Numbered from the stretch's first letter, positions 1 through 9,954 are shown. The stretch: 40,030 nucleotides of DNA from Candidatus Daviesbacteria bacterium RIFCSPHIGHO2_02_FULL_43_12 (GCA_001776775.1 MFDD01000001.1:1804-41833), one strand, 5' to 3'. A program made the numbers and translations. The notes: generated by a model from the letters alone, not told the origin.

Positions 1-1
1 C

Positions 2-3000
2 CATTTAAGGACTGAAGTAGATGACCTTGGGCGTCAGTTAACTCAGCTCGATACAGAAATAGCCGGAGCTGAAAGAGAGTATTATGACGCAGTAACTGCA
101 CTTGATCATAACAGCACTTTAGCAGCGTCTGAAAATATGCAATTGTTAAGGGAGAATAGATCAAGACTGGAAGAAGAACTAATCAAAGCTCAGCAGAGGT
201 CTAATGATAGATTAGGCATCGTTATTAGCGCGAGTACCCAAGCCGAGGCACAGCTAGGGCCAGCTCAAAATCCTCTTGCGGCGATCGTCAATGCGGTTAC
301 CGGAGGAGACAATAGAACTGCTGCCGAGCTAGCCGAGGATGCGACCAGAGTTGCTCGTGAGTCAGTTGACAATACGGTGGTCCGGGAGGAAGTAACTTCG
401 GCTCGTTTGGCAGCTCAGGCAACAGAGGACCGGGCTGAAGCGGCAGCCTTAACTACCCAGGCAGATGACCTTGCTAGTGGGTCGTCCGGACATGCTGAAC
501 TAAATCGTCTTCTTTCAGAGGAAACGCAGCTAGACCAGAAAATAGCAGAAGCCTCGGCTAAGCTGCAGGCTGCCCAAAAACGGCTTGGCATTGATCACAG
601 TTATGAGAACGACAAACTGGTATCTGATTTAAGAGCAGAAGTAGCAGCACTAGAAAAAGCAAAAACAACACTGAATGAACAACTTGCCAAACTTGAGAAA
701 GAAGTGGGTGATGCTGATATTGCCAGAGCGCGCCAGACTGCCACTGTTGTTGCTAACCCGGGAGCCGGATCAGCCGTAACGCTAGGTCCTAATGCAGAGA
801 CACCAACTTCGGGTACCCAAGCTATACCAGATAGGCCAGTAGCAGTACCAACCGCGGTCGATAATGCCGCCAGAGAGGCCGAGCTGCGGGCTCAGGCCAG
901 GGTAAGGGATGAAGCCGCCCGTCAAGCCGAGCAACAAGCTGCCGAGGCAGCCCAAGGGGCAGAACAGTTGGCCAGACAACCAGAAGTCGTTGCTGCTATT
1001 CCAGTTAGTCCTGCCGCCGCTACCCCGCCCAAGAAAAGTTTCCTAACCAAGATTACAGAGGCGATCATTGGTAAACCAACTGAGTATGCAGTCGAAAGAG
1101 AGGTCCAGGCTGATGGTCAAACATTACTAAAGGTCTCCTTTATTAATGGCAGATCCGGTAAGCTACAATCCTTTCCTATTGCAGTTGAAGGCTGGTTTAA
1201 CCCTGACGAATCTCAGGTACAGTCAATCTTGAAAAACCTTAACAAAAGCGAGATATCTAATGCAAAAAAGGCCGAGTTTGAGCAGGCCTTACGCCAACTA
1301 AAACCTCCATATGCTGATAAAATAGATCAGCTGGTGGCAATCCTTGAGGATGGAGCTACAAGTAAGGATAAAAAGATCCTGGATACGGTGAGAAAGGATC
1401 TAGCTAAACTAAGAAGAGCAAATGACATACCCACTGTTTTAGATAATACGATACTTGACAGGGCTAGCCAGGCAGCGGGGATAATAGATCTTCCCGGCGA
1501 TTTACCTCCAAAATTACATGCTGTTATTGTTAGCTTAAAGGATCAGGCAGCAGTAGAGCGGATTCCTTTAGCCGGGGTAAAGCCGGCACTTCAGGAGGTT
1601 GCGTCAGTAGCCGAAGAGGTAGCGGGAGCTGCCAAGGCCAGGTCACAGCAGTTAAAAGTCAGAGAAAATGCCCTCAGTCAGGTCCGTAAACTACATGACG
1701 AAGCCGATCAGGTGGTCGCCAAAAGAGCAGCGCTTGCAGGCAGCTCTGCCGATACCACGTCCTTGGGTCAGGCTGAAAAAAGACTTAGAGACAGGGCAGA
1801 TGAATTTGCTGCCAAGGCCCAGCAAGCCAAACAGGTGATTGACGAGATCGAACAACAACATCCGGGTGTAGTCCGGTCTGGCACATCAGCCGATAACCGC
1901 AGTCTGGCCAGACAATCAGCTGATGAATATGCTCTGGCTATTGCAGAAAGAGACAGGCTAGCAACTGTTCCTGTTTCCCAGGAAGTTTTTGACAATGCAA
2001 ATGCAGCTGTGGCACAGGCTAAAGCTCAAGCCGATCAGGCAGCAGCCCAGGTTGCCCAGGACAGCAAAAATCCCTTCCAAAAAGCCTGGGATGCAGTTTT
2101 TAATAGGGGCAAAGCTCCAGATGCACCCGCAACGGTAGTAGATAGTGCTACTACTCACCCGGTTACACCAGTTGTTAAAACAGCCAAGCTCTCCAAGGAA
2201 GAGCTTCGAGCTCAGGCCCAAAATGCCGAAGCCGAATTGGCAGCTGCTGATTCTAAATACACAGAAGCTTATCAAGCCGCTGAGAAGAGTCGGTCTGAGC
2301 TAGCTGTTGCCTACGCTGACTATAGTGAGATTAAAGTTCAAGGAGGTGTAGTACCTCCGGATATTGATAATAGGTATCAGTCAGCTAGTAGTAACTATGC
2401 GTTAGCTTCACAGAGATTAGACTCCGCAATAGATTCAGCTAACAAAGCTGTTCAGGTAGCCCAGGCAGCTAACCAGGCATTGGCCGATGCTGAAAAAAAT
2501 CCCTTCCAAAAAGCCTGGGAATCGGTCTTTGGCAAAAAACCGCCTGCAAATGGCACTACTCCTGTAAATGTCGCACCTAAGCCAGCCGCCCAAGTTGCCC
2601 AGACAGTGGACCAACAGACCTCAAAAATCTCGGTTACTTTGGGAACTACCAGAGTCCAAGGTGACTTAAAAATCAGTGACCCTGCCCTAGCAGCTACTCC
2701 TCCAGTCACGATAGATGGGATGGGTCTTAAATTTAAGGGTCAAGATGCCTGGCATCAGGGTAAATATAGTGTGGCCTTGACTGATGGAGTATCTGGCGCA
2801 ACAGATGAACAAGGAACGGTTATATTAGCTCAGGATACAGCCAGATTTGCAACAAATCTGCTGGATCGGGCTGTCGCAGATTTTAATCAACATGGAGACT
2901 TAGGCCAGTCGATAGCTTTTATAAACGAAGAGGTCAAACGGTATGAAGCTGGAGTAGCCTCTCGGGGGGCAAGTGTGGCTACGACCTTGAGCGCAGCAGG

Positions 3001-5818
3001 GCAGTTTGGGGACAAGCTGGTGACTATCAGGGTAGGAGATTCTCCGATGAGCTTGGTTCGAGGAAACCAGGTGGTGGAATTAAGCCCAGCATTAGAGCAG
3101 CCCAAGGGTTTCTTTGGTAAGTTGCTCTCTTGGGGTAAAGACGAATCTGAATATCAACTTCTAGGTCCCAAGATCACCAGTAATCCAAAACAAATAGGTA
3201 GATCAGTGTCTAATCCCAGAATAGATGTATATCAGTTACAGGAAGGAGATAAAATCATTATTAGATCAGATGGAGCAGATAGTTTAGGCATTGGTCATGT
3301 GGCTATTGGAGCTAGTGATGCAGCCGATTTTCAGGCTAAGGCAGGTGCGGTGGTAGGAGGTTTTCGGCTCAATGCAGATGGAACGGCTGTGTCAGGCATA
3401 CCAGACGACGCTTCTTTTATCGGGATGTTTATAGGCAAAACCCAGACAGGAGACGTGACGCAGCAAATAGCAGGACAGATTAAGCCAGAAAATATTAGAG
3501 TCAGAAACATTAACAACAGCCCTACTCAAAATCCTATCCAAAAGTTTATCGCTGCTAAGCCTGCAAAACTGGCTGATGATGCAGTAGTGATTGGTCAGTC
3601 GGCAAATCTGGGGCTTTCTAAAGACAATAACCTATCTAAGTATCTTATAACCTCGCAAGATAGTGCTGCTACTGGGCGCTATAGTGCAGTCATCACTGAT
3701 GGGGCAGGGTCTGGGCTGGATTCGACTGACTATGGAACAAGGGAGCTTAGTCGTAAAGCTGCCGTGGAAGCTAGGAATATTGCCGACCAGGTTTACCTGG
3801 ATGCTCGTTCGGCTGACGACGCAGCTAATCTACTTTCAGACAGACTCTATAATATGTCAGCTCAAGCCGGAATATTAGGGAACCAGACCACCATCATGAC
3901 GGCGATGGTCGTTGATGGAAAACTGGTTGCCGGTAGCTTTGGTGATTCACACCTTTATATAGTCAGAGGTGGTAAAGTCATATCTTTGACAGATAGGCTT
4001 AAGACAACGCATTTCGGACAAGAAGTTGCTCCGCCCAAAGTTATCATAGAACCCCTCCAAATGGGAGATAAAGTCTTTATTTCCTCCGATGGCTTTCCTC
4101 TAGTACGAAACTATGAAAAAATAATGCGTCAGGCAGAGTCTGCTGACGAGTTTACACTTGCTTTGCAAAATCAGCTTAGTCAGGACTTAAAAGCTTTTAG
4201 TAATGCTACTAAGACAGATGATGTTGTCGCAACCCCTATTTTTTACGGAAAACCGAGTCTTTCCCTGTCTGACCGTCTGTCAAAGTTGTTTTCACCTATT
4301 AATTCCAAACTACCAGATTACAAAATTGTAAGGTATGTTCCTTTGGAGGTGGATCTAGGCAATATTGTAGGAGGCTTTGAAGTGATGAGTAATGCTCTAG
4401 CGAACGGTTCACAAGTTGTGGTTTTGACCAGTAATCGCCAGGGAGTTTTGCAGAGTATATTATTGCCTCGTAAATTCAGAGATTTCACCGAGAATGATGT
4501 AAGCGCTGTGCTTGATGAGTTGAGACAAAAGGATGTTGATGACAAAGTTGTAACGGCAATTGGAAAAAAGCTTAGCCTGGATGTCAGAGAGAACCAAGGG
4601 TATATAGAGGCTCCCTTTATTGATATTAACGTACTACCCATGATAACAGGTTATAGACCCTCTACACCAGTTCCTCATGTCACCAGGAATGCTCAGGTCA
4701 CAGCTTTAGATGTAGTAGATCCAAGCTTGCAGCCTCGTGAGCCAGTCCTGGTTCGTGGTATTACGTCCGAAACACCAAGAACAAAACCTCTTTTCAGTGA
4801 GAAAGTTACAGCAGTCCCTGCTTCCGGGTACAAGATGGCCAGCAAGATCTATAAGCTGGCTGACCAGTTTGGCGGAGATCAAATTCCAGCAGAGGAGATC
4901 AAAAAAGAGCTGGAGACCACAGATGTTATTAGTCCACAAGGGTTTCAGGTCAAAGATAAGGTGGTCCTGACTACAGGCGAAAACGGGGCCTTAACAGCTG
5001 CCATCCCGGTCGGTAGGTACGCACTGTCAGTACATCCGGTGCCCGGGATAGAATTTTTGGGAATCCCCGAGCAGGTGATCATCACTCCCAAGCAGGGTTT
5101 GAAAATATTTGTCGGAGTGAATAAATTTGATATTAGTCAATCCGCGAAAATATCCGCTGTCGCAGGGATTCCCACCAATGATGGCAAGCTGACGATTCAG
5201 CTATTTTCAGACCAAAATCGCAATGGCAAGCGTGATTCTGGTGAGCAGTTATTAAAATGGGCAGGAGTCACCTTTCTCGCCGACCAGCAATATGCCTTTA
5301 AGGAGATTAAGCTGCTTAGTGGTTGGAACTTGATCGGCTTTTCGGGTTTACCGGAAGGCATGACCAAGGCTTCGGAGGTGATCCAATCGATCAATAGTGG
5401 AGGTGGACAGGCAACTACAATTTCCCGATTGGTTAGTGGCAAGTGGCAAGAATATATCTCTCGGGGTAACGAAGTTTTTGGTAAGGATTTTAAAATCGAA
5501 AGTGGCCAGGGGTATTTCATCAGAAGCCAGGCAAAATCCACCTGGACTATCAAAGCCAAGCCCTCAGAGGAAACCAAGGTTAGTATCAAACCTGGATGGA
5601 ATGTTATCTCTGCTCCTGCGAGTGGTCAAGCCGGAGTAGATACACTCCTGGATCCCCAAGTCGAAAAAGACTCCCTGGTGGAAAGATTTGATTCTGGTCT
5701 GTGGGAGGCCTATCTTCGCCTCAGCAAAGACATCTATGGTAATGAATTTAGCCTGGAGCCTTTTAAAGGGTATCTGATATGGTCCAGAGCTCCTTATGCA
5801 ATACAATTTAAACAATGA
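2..5818 (+). CDS. Giant coiled-coil protein with two PP2C-like phosphatase domains and repeated C-terminal modules (5' partial)
   Basis: The frame is open back to base 2, 45 codons before the first ATG at 137, so the true start lies outside the window. The first third is Ala/Glu/Gln-rich coiled coil. Two PP2C-like domains follow. The first has QDA (about 2741), TDG (about 2780), GDS (about 3035), SDG (about 3268) and DD (about 3404). The second has SQD (about 3656), TDG (about 3697), GDS (about 3943), SDG (about 4085) and TDD (about 4217). The Asp residues expected to bind metal are thus present in both. Downstream come a Ca-loop-like DQNRNGKRDSGE segment (about 5209-5245) and two related GWN...GYxI modules (about 5322-5555 and 5590-5800). 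Linkers starting NPFQKAW recur at 2067 and 2498, with a looser NPIQK at 3530. No membrane segment is seen. PP2C proteins remove phosphate from Ser/Thr; the substrate here is unknown. The stop overlaps the next ATG (ATGA). Confidence 0.75.
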   Translation, partial: HLRTEVDDLGRQLTQLDTEIAGAEREYYDAVTALDHNSTLAASENMQLLRENRSRLEEELIKAQQRSNDRLGIVISASTQAEAQLGPAQNPLAAIVNAVTGGDNRTAAELAEDATRVARESVDNTVVREEVTSARLAAQATEDRAEAAALTTQADDLASGSSGHAELNRLLSEETQLDQKIAEASAKLQAAQKRLGIDHSYENDKLVSDLRAEVAALEKAKTTLNEQLAKLEKEVGDADIARARQTATVVANPGAGSAVTLGPNAETPTSGTQAIPDRPVAVPTAVDNAAREAELRAQARVRDEAARQAEQQAAEAAQGAEQLARQPEVVAAIPVSPAAATPPKKSFLTKITEAIIGKPTEYAVEREVQADGQTLLKVSFINGRSGKLQSFPIAVEGWFNPDESQVQSILKNLNKSEISNAKKAEFEQALRQLKPPYADKIDQLVAILEDGATSKDKKILDTVRKDLAKLRRANDIPTVLDNTILDRASQAAGIIDLPGDLPPKLHAVIVSLKDQAAVERIPLAGVKPALQEVASVAEEVAGAAKARSQQLKVRENALSQVRKLHDEADQVVAKRAALAGSSADTTSLGQAEKRLRDRADEFAAKAQQAKQVIDEIEQQHPGVVRSGTSADNRSLARQSADEYALAIAERDRLATVPVSQEVFDNANAAVAQAKAQADQAAAQVAQDSKNPFQKAWDAVFNRGKAPDAPATVVDSATTHPVTPVVKTAKLSKEELRAQAQNAEAELAAADSKYTEAYQAAEKSRSELAVAYADYSEIKVQGGVVPPDIDNRYQSASSNYALASQRLDSAIDSANKAVQVAQAANQALADAEKNPFQKAWESVFGKKPPANGTTPVNVAPKPAAQVAQTVDQQTSKISVTLGTTRVQGDLKISDPALAATPPVTIDGMGLKFKGQDAWHQGKYSVALTDGVSGATDEQGTVILAQDTARFATNLLDRAVADFNQHGDLGQSIAFINEEVKRYEAGVASRGASVATTLSAAGQFGDKLVTIRVGDSPMSLVRGNQVVELSPALEQPKGFFGKLLSWGKDESEYQLLGPKITSNPKQIGRSVSNPRIDVYQLQEGDKIIIRSDGADSLGIGHVAIGASDAADFQAKAGAVVGGFRLNADGTAVSGIPDDASFIGMFIGKTQTGDVTQQIAGQIKPENIRVRNINNSPTQNPIQKFIAAKPAKLADDAVVIGQSANLGLSKDNNLSKYLITSQDSAATGRYSAVITDGAGSGLDSTDYGTRELSRKAAVEARNIADQVYLDARSADDAANLLSDRLYNMSAQAGILGNQTTIMTAMVVDGKLVAGSFGDSHLYIVRGGKVISLTDRLKTTHFGQEVAPPKVIIEPLQMGDKVFISSDGFPLVRNYEKIMRQAESADEFTLALQNQLSQDLKAFSNATKTDDVVATPIFYGKPSLSLSDRLSKLFSPINSKLPDYKIVRYVPLEVDLGNIVGGFEVMSNALANGSQVVVLTSNRQGVLQSILLPRKFRDFTENDVSAVLDELRQKDVDDKVVTAIGKKLSLDVRENQGYIEAPFIDINVLPMITGYRPSTPVPHVTRNAQVTALDVVDPSLQPREPVLVRGITSETPRTKPLFSEKVTAVPASGYKMASKIYKLADQFGGDQIPAEEIKKELETTDVISPQGFQVKDKVVLTTGENGALTAAIPVGRYALSVHPVPGIEFLGIPEQVIITPKQGLKIFVGVNKFDISQSAKISAVAGIPTNDGKLTIQLFSDQNRNGKRDSGEQLLKWAGVTFLADQQYAFKEIKLLSGWNLIGFSGLPEGMTKASEVIQSINSGGGQATTISRLVSGKWQEYISRGNEVFGKDFKIESGQGYFIRSQAKSTWTIKAKPSEETKVSIKPGWNVISAPASGQAGVDTLLDPQVEKDSLVERFDSGLWEAYLRLSKDIYGNEFSLEPFKGYLIWSRAPYAIQFKQ

Positions 5819-6660
5819 TTAAGATTTTTGGAGCAATTATTATCGTAATCTTGATTCTGGGAGTCATCCTCGGGGTTAATTTATCCAGTCAAAAAACTAG
5901 CTACCGCTCTTTTGCCTCACCCAGCTTTGAACCCTTGGACGTCCGGATTAGTAACCAGACCGACAACTCCTTGTCAATTTCCTGGCTGACCAAAAATAAA
6001 ACAGTCGGTTTTATCGCTTACGGTACTACACCCGAGTTAGGGCAGGCTTATGCCGATGATCGGGACAAAGATGGACGAGCGGAGCGGTTGACGCATTATG
6101 TGACTTTAAAAAACCTGGATCCTCAAACGGAAATATATTTTCGGATTAGTTCGGGATCAGAGATTTTTGACCAGAAAGGCCAGCCTTTTCTGGTCAAAAC
6201 TGCTCCGACCTCGGGTACTACTCCGGAGGTAAGCTTGCCCTTGGCAGGGAGTGTGTCGGGTGCAGATCAAGACACTCTGATCTTTGCCCGGGTCGATTCG
6301 GGAAGCTTGATTTCCACTTATCCTAACTCTGGAGGAAGATGGGTCTTACCCTTAAACAACTCCCGGACGACTGACCTAAAAGCTTACCTTAAGCTTGGGG
6401 ACACCAGCCAAATTGCTCTGTTTGCTCAAACGAGTAACGGAACTACTCAGCAAAAGCTCATTCTTAAAAAAGCTCTTGAGGTGGTCAATCTCAATATTGT
6501 GCCAAATGCCACCCCGGAGGCAAGCTTCTTGGCAACCCTCACAGACCTGACTCTGTATGAGTCTCCAGCCACACAGATAACCGACCCCGAAGATTTGAAT
6601 AGAGATGGGCAGGTGAATATCTTTGATCGGATACTTAAATTACGGCAACTGCTTAAATGA
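5815..6660 (+). CDS. Membrane-anchored FN3-like protein with a C-terminal dockerin-like calcium motif
   Basis: This 281-residue protein starts with a hydrophobic segment (about residues 4-25) that would anchor it or act as a signal peptide. Residues about 38-130 resemble a fibronectin type III / purple-acid-phosphatase N-terminal fold (SISWLT, YGTTPELG, YVTLKNLDP, YFRI). A beta-rich middle follows. The last 25 residues hold a single dockerin-type calcium loop, DLNRDGQVNIFD. Start and stop codons of the two genes overlap (ATGA), so translation is probably coupled with the giant PP2C protein, and the two may act together at the cell surface. Known dockerins usually have two such loops; only one is present here. 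The function is inferred only at the domain level. Confidence 0.7.
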   Translation: MIKIFGAIIIVILILGVILGVNLSSQKTSYRSFASPSFEPLDVRISNQTDNSLSISWLTKNKTVGFIAYGTTPELGQAYADDRDKDGRAERLTHYVTLKNLDPQTEIYFRISSGSEIFDQKGQPFLVKTAPTSGTTPEVSLPLAGSVSGADQDTLIFARVDSGSLISTYPNSGGRWVLPLNNSRTTDLKAYLKLGDTSQIALFAQTSNGTTQQKLILKKALEVVNLNIVPNATPEASFLATLTDLTLYESPATQITDPEDLNRDGQVNIFDRILKLRQLLK

Positions 6661-6673
6661 GCCTGTCTTTAGT

Positions 6674-9013
6674 CTAGGGAGTGATAGCTTTAGGGAGATC
6701 TTGGGTGTAGGTCGAAAAAGGGTCAGTAAAGGTAATATTTAGCTTTTCATCTTTCTTGGTTTGTCTGCTAACTACTGATCTTTGTTCCAGATTACTCAGG
6801 ACTAAATCCCTGCTGCCGTCAACTGATCCATCCAAAACCTCTACTGGTTTGATAAAGGCTTGTTTATCTCTTGTTGGTAGCAGGGTGAGCATAATCTTAT
6901 TCCAAATTGGGGCAGCTCCAGTGACTCCGGAGGTCAGCCTGGCGTCCATTGGCTGGCCATTATTATTGCCTACCCAGACTCCCACTGTTAAATTAGCCGT
7001 ATATCCAAAGGTCCAGTTATCCTTTTTATTATCTGTAGTTCCTGTTTTAACGGCCACATCGTCCTGTCCGTCAAGAACCAGTAATGATTTAGGACCAAAG
7101 GCTGGGGTACGGGCCTTATTATCCTTTAAGATATCGGTAATCATATAGGCTATTCCTGGGTTTAAGACTTGGATCCCTGCGTCACCTTGGGTGTTGTCTT
7201 CCAAAACATTACCTTGGGCATCGGTAATTTTTAAGATAGGAGTCGGGTAATGTTTGACACCCATTTGGGAGAAGGTTGAATAGACAGTCATCATATCAAT
7301 TAGCCTCACCTCTCCTGCTCCGAGAGTCAGAGACAGTCCGTAGCGGTCTTGGTCATTGAAAGTGGTTATCCCCATATCTCTGGCAGTTTGCAGCATACTT
7401 GGTAATCCCACAATCGCCAGAGCCTTGACTGCTGGCAGATTATACGAAGACCCCAGCGCAGTACGGATAGTCACTGCTCCATGAAAGGTGCCATCATAGT
7501 TGACCGGTGCATAGACATTTACTCCATCTTTGAAGCTGGTTGGAGTATCCAGCATAATCGTACCGGGACCTAAACCAGCCTTAAAAGCGGCGGCATAAGT
7601 GATTGGTTTAATCGATGATCCGGGTTGGCGTAAAGCAACTGCGACATTAAAGTTACCGCCCCGAGGGTCGTAGTAATCGTGTGATCCGACCATTGCTAAT
7701 ATTTGGCCGCTGCGGGGATCAGTGACCATCGCCGCGCCGTTTGTGACATTGAGGTTAGCTATTTTGGCTACCTCCTCACTAACGATATTTTCTACCTTGG
7801 TTTGGGTGTCCAGGTCAAGAGTCGTAATCACTCGTAACCCTCCTTGGGTTAGGTACCGGGCCCCATATTTTTCTTCTAAGAAACTTCGGACATACATCAC
7901 AAAATGAGGAGCTAAAAGAGACGGTCGGTAGGGTTTGATAACGATCTCTTCGGCAGCAGCGGCGTTAGCTTGTTCCTCAGTAATATATCCGTCCTCCACC
8001 ATCCGGCGCAAAACATCCTGTTGTCTCTTTTTACCCAGTTCTGGATTTGGGCCATACGGAGAGTAAGCAGTGGGAGAAGCAGTTAACCCTGCCAAATATG
8101 CAGCCTCACCCAACTCCAAGTCTTTGGCTTTTTTACCAAGATATGTTTCACTAGCTGCTTCAACGCCAATGTTGACTCCACCATAAGGGATTTCGTTAAT
8201 ATACATGGCCAGGATGTCATCTTTGGAAAATATCTGTTCAGTCCAGAAAGAGAGCAGTACCTCTTGGATCTTTCTCTTCCAAGTCCGATCCTGAGTCAAA
8301 AAGATATTCCGCACCAACTGTTGGGTCAGCGTTGAACCTCCTTGTAAGCTATTGTGTTGAAGGTTGGAAACCAGGGCCCGGCCCACGCCAAAGAGGTCAA
8401 TTCCCGGATGAGAATAAAAGTTTTTATCTTCAATCGCAATGGTGGCATTTAATAGATCAGGAGACACATCCGAGAGCTTGATCAGCTGGCGGTTTTTTCC
8501 TTCGTAAAGCCGATAAAGCAATTTGCCATTGCGATCGTAAAATTCATTGGTTAAAGGGTTAATCGGTTCGCGCAGTCTGTTTGGGTTGGGAAGATCATGA
8601 ACCAGCAGTACCAAAACATATGAATACCAGAAAAATAGTACGGAAACGACGATAACCGCCACTCCAATCCGCAGAGGTTTGGGAAAGATAAAATCCAAAA
8701 ACCGCAGGACTTTGCTTATATAAAACGGCAGAAAGGGTTGAGTTCGAGGCCGGCCTCTTTTTTTGGCAAAGGGATTAGGCATGGTAACCTCCAATTTTAC
8801 TCCCCGGACTTTGCTAACCAGCCAAACCAATCCCTGGGCCAGGTATAAAAAGGGGAGTCCGATCATAATGGGAATAGTTTTGAAGCCAGTCCAAACCCAG
8901 CGTAAAAGTGTAAATTCAATCTGCCCGATTTTTACTAAGGCCCACAACAATACTATCAGCGGGGCGAATATTATAGGTGGTTTTCTATTATTGCTTTCCT
9001 GATTCCTGGCCAT
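6674..9013 (-). CDS. Class A penicillin-binding protein (PBP1A-type transglycosylase/transpeptidase)
   Basis: This bifunctional enzyme polymerises and cross-links peptidoglycan on the outer face of the cytoplasmic membrane. The 779-residue protein has a long basic N-terminus with hydrophobic stretches and a membrane anchor at about residues 118-140. The GT51 transglycosylase motifs EDKNFYSHPG (about 197) and GGSTLTQQL follow. The transpeptidase domain has the SxxK motif SSIK (about 466), SxN as SYN, and KTG as KTGTTD (about 655). All catalytic motifs are intact and the length is normal for the family, apart from the unusually long N-terminal extension with several hydrophobic segments. It converges with the FN3/dockerin gene with a 13-bp gap. 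No clear leaderless promoter precedes it; an AGGA lies about 14 nt before the ATG, which is a weak ribosome site. Confidence 0.93.
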   Translation of the reverse strand: MARNQESNNRKPPIIFAPLIVLLWALVKIGQIEFTLLRWVWTGFKTIPIMIGLPFLYLAQGLVWLVSKVRGVKLEVTMPNPFAKKRGRPRTQPFLPFYISKVLRFLDFIFPKPLRIGVAVIVVSVLFFWYSYVLVLLVHDLPNPNRLREPINPLTNEFYDRNGKLLYRLYEGKNRQLIKLSDVSPDLLNATIAIEDKNFYSHPGIDLFGVGRALVSNLQHNSLQGGSTLTQQLVRNIFLTQDRTWKRKIQEVLLSFWTEQIFSKDDILAMYINEIPYGGVNIGVEAASETYLGKKAKDLELGEAAYLAGLTASPTAYSPYGPNPELGKKRQQDVLRRMVEDGYITEEQANAAAAEEIVIKPYRPSLLAPHFVMYVRSFLEEKYGARYLTQGGLRVITTLDLDTQTKVENIVSEEVAKIANLNVTNGAAMVTDPRSGQILAMVGSHDYYDPRGGNFNVAVALRQPGSSIKPITYAAAFKAGLGPGTIMLDTPTSFKDGVNVYAPVNYDGTFHGAVTIRTALGSSYNLPAVKALAIVGLPSMLQTARDMGITTFNDQDRYGLSLTLGAGEVRLIDMMTVYSTFSQMGVKHYPTPILKITDAQGNVLEDNTQGDAGIQVLNPGIAYMITDILKDNKARTPAFGPKSLLVLDGQDDVAVKTGTTDNKKDNWTFGYTANLTVGVWVGNNNGQPMDARLTSGVTGAAPIWNKIMLTLLPTRDKQAFIKPVEVLDGSVDGSRDLVLSNLEQRSVVSRQTKKDEKLNITFTDPFSTYTQDLPKAITP

Positions 9014-9234
9014 TGCTTTGGTTTTTTCCTAATCTGGTACTAAAAAACCATGGTGCGTCTTTTGGGCGAACCATCTTAATCCCAACTATGGGATGGCGTA
9101 TTCTATCAATTCAGGGGGTATTAAGGCAAGTGTATTGTAAAGGTCTTCAAAAAGAAACTATCTACTTATGTATCAAAGATAGTCAATATTTAGACCTAGA
9201 ATAGAGCGAATGATTTTCCCAGATTTTGAGGCTG

Positions 9235-9663
9235 TTAAAGTTTTAGGTCTGCTAAGGCTACGATCTTTACCTCTTTAAAATTCTTTAGTTTTTGATCATT
9301 GGTTAAAAAGGCCTCGGCTTTAGCAACGATAGCTGTCGCAAGTTGCAGCGAATCGATGATCCGGATATTTGATTCTCGTCTAAACCTGGCAGCTAGAAGC
9401 GCTATCTCTTGGGAAATATCGAAAATCCTTAAATTAGGTATTGATAAAAAACTCTCCTGCAAACTAGCGAGCTCCTTGTCAGAAGCTTTCGTTGAGAGCA
9501 GCTCGGTTATAGTTACAGTACTGGTAGAGAGTGCAATATTTTGATCAGCAAAGGCGCCTAGTAAAGCTGAGGCAGCAGAGTTAAAAGGAGATTGAGGATC
9601 TAGAAAGTAGATAAAAATATTGGTATCAATGCAGATAGATTTTAAATCAACTAGTTTTTTCAA
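9235..9663 (-). CDS. vapC: PIN-domain ribonuclease, VapC-type toxin
   Basis: This 142-residue protein fits the PIN-domain fold of type II toxins, which cleave RNA using a Mg-binding acidic cluster. Visible acidic positions are DTN near the N-terminus (about residue 13), the Glu of ITELL (about 53), the Asp of IRIIDSLQLATA (about 100) and the Asp of FLTNDQKL (about 120). Its start overlaps the upstream antitoxin gene by 17 bp, typical of a vapBC operon. The specific RNA target cannot be read from sequence. A chromosomal housekeeping PIN protein is a less likely alternative, because the AbrB-like partner is adjacent. Confidence 0.88.
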   Translation of the reverse strand: MKKLVDLKSICIDTNIFIYFLDPQSPFNSAASALLGAFADQNIALSTSTVTITELLSTKASDKELASLQESFLSIPNLRIFDISQEIALLAARFRRESNIRIIDSLQLATAIVAKAEAFLTNDQKLKNFKEVKIVALADLKL

Positions 9664-9907
9664 AGGATTTTAACCTTTCTTCCTCTTCGTTCCTGCCCCT
9701 TTCTAACTTTTCGATCGGGTTTTTCCAGCTACTCATCATCCCGGACATTTTCTCCACCCAATCGCTGGAGTTTACTTTCACTAGATAGGTATCAGCGTCA
9801 ACTCGTTTGATATTAACCGTATTGCCAGGTATCAGGTTTTTGGAATGAGCCCGAAGTTTTTTAGGAATGACTATTTGGTATTTAGGACTGATGGTAACTT
9901 GTTCCAT
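9647..9907 (-). CDS. vapB: AbrB/MazE-family antitoxin, VapB-type
   Basis: This 86-residue protein has the swapped-hairpin AbrB signature near its N-terminus (VTISPKYQIVIPKKLR), used for DNA binding. A charged C-terminal tail probably wraps the toxin. It lies first in a two-gene operon with the PIN toxin and overlaps it by 17 bp. Its promoter carries a perfect 9-bp inverted repeat, consistent with autorepression by the antitoxin or the complex. The ATG sits 9 nt after the -10 box, with no room for a Shine-Dalgarno sequence, so the transcript is probably leaderless. Confidence 0.85.
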   Translation of the reverse strand: MEQVTISPKYQIVIPKKLRAHSKNLIPGNTVNIKRVDADTYLVKVNSSDWVEKMSGMMSSWKNPIEKLERGRNEEEERLKSFEKTS

Positions 9908-9945
9908 ACGTTAAACATTTTACCACATTTCGTTTAACGTTTCAA
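9908..9945 (-). promoter_or_regulatory. vapBC promoter with palindromic operator
   Basis: On the minus strand a -35 TTGAAA (9940-9945) and a -10 TAAAAT (9917-9922) are separated by 17 bp. The inverted repeat arms ACGTTAAAC (9932-9940) and GTTTAACGT (9908-9916) are perfect 9-bp complements. They flank the -10 and cover the bases up to the ATG, a position where a bound repressor would block RNA polymerase. Confidence 0.7.
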
Positions 9946-9954
9946 GATATTAAT

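Noticed and set aside
2452-2709. Antisense open frames within the giant PP2C gene
   Set aside because: They are shadows of a strongly biased coding frame (Ala/Gln-rich) and have no promoter or family match.
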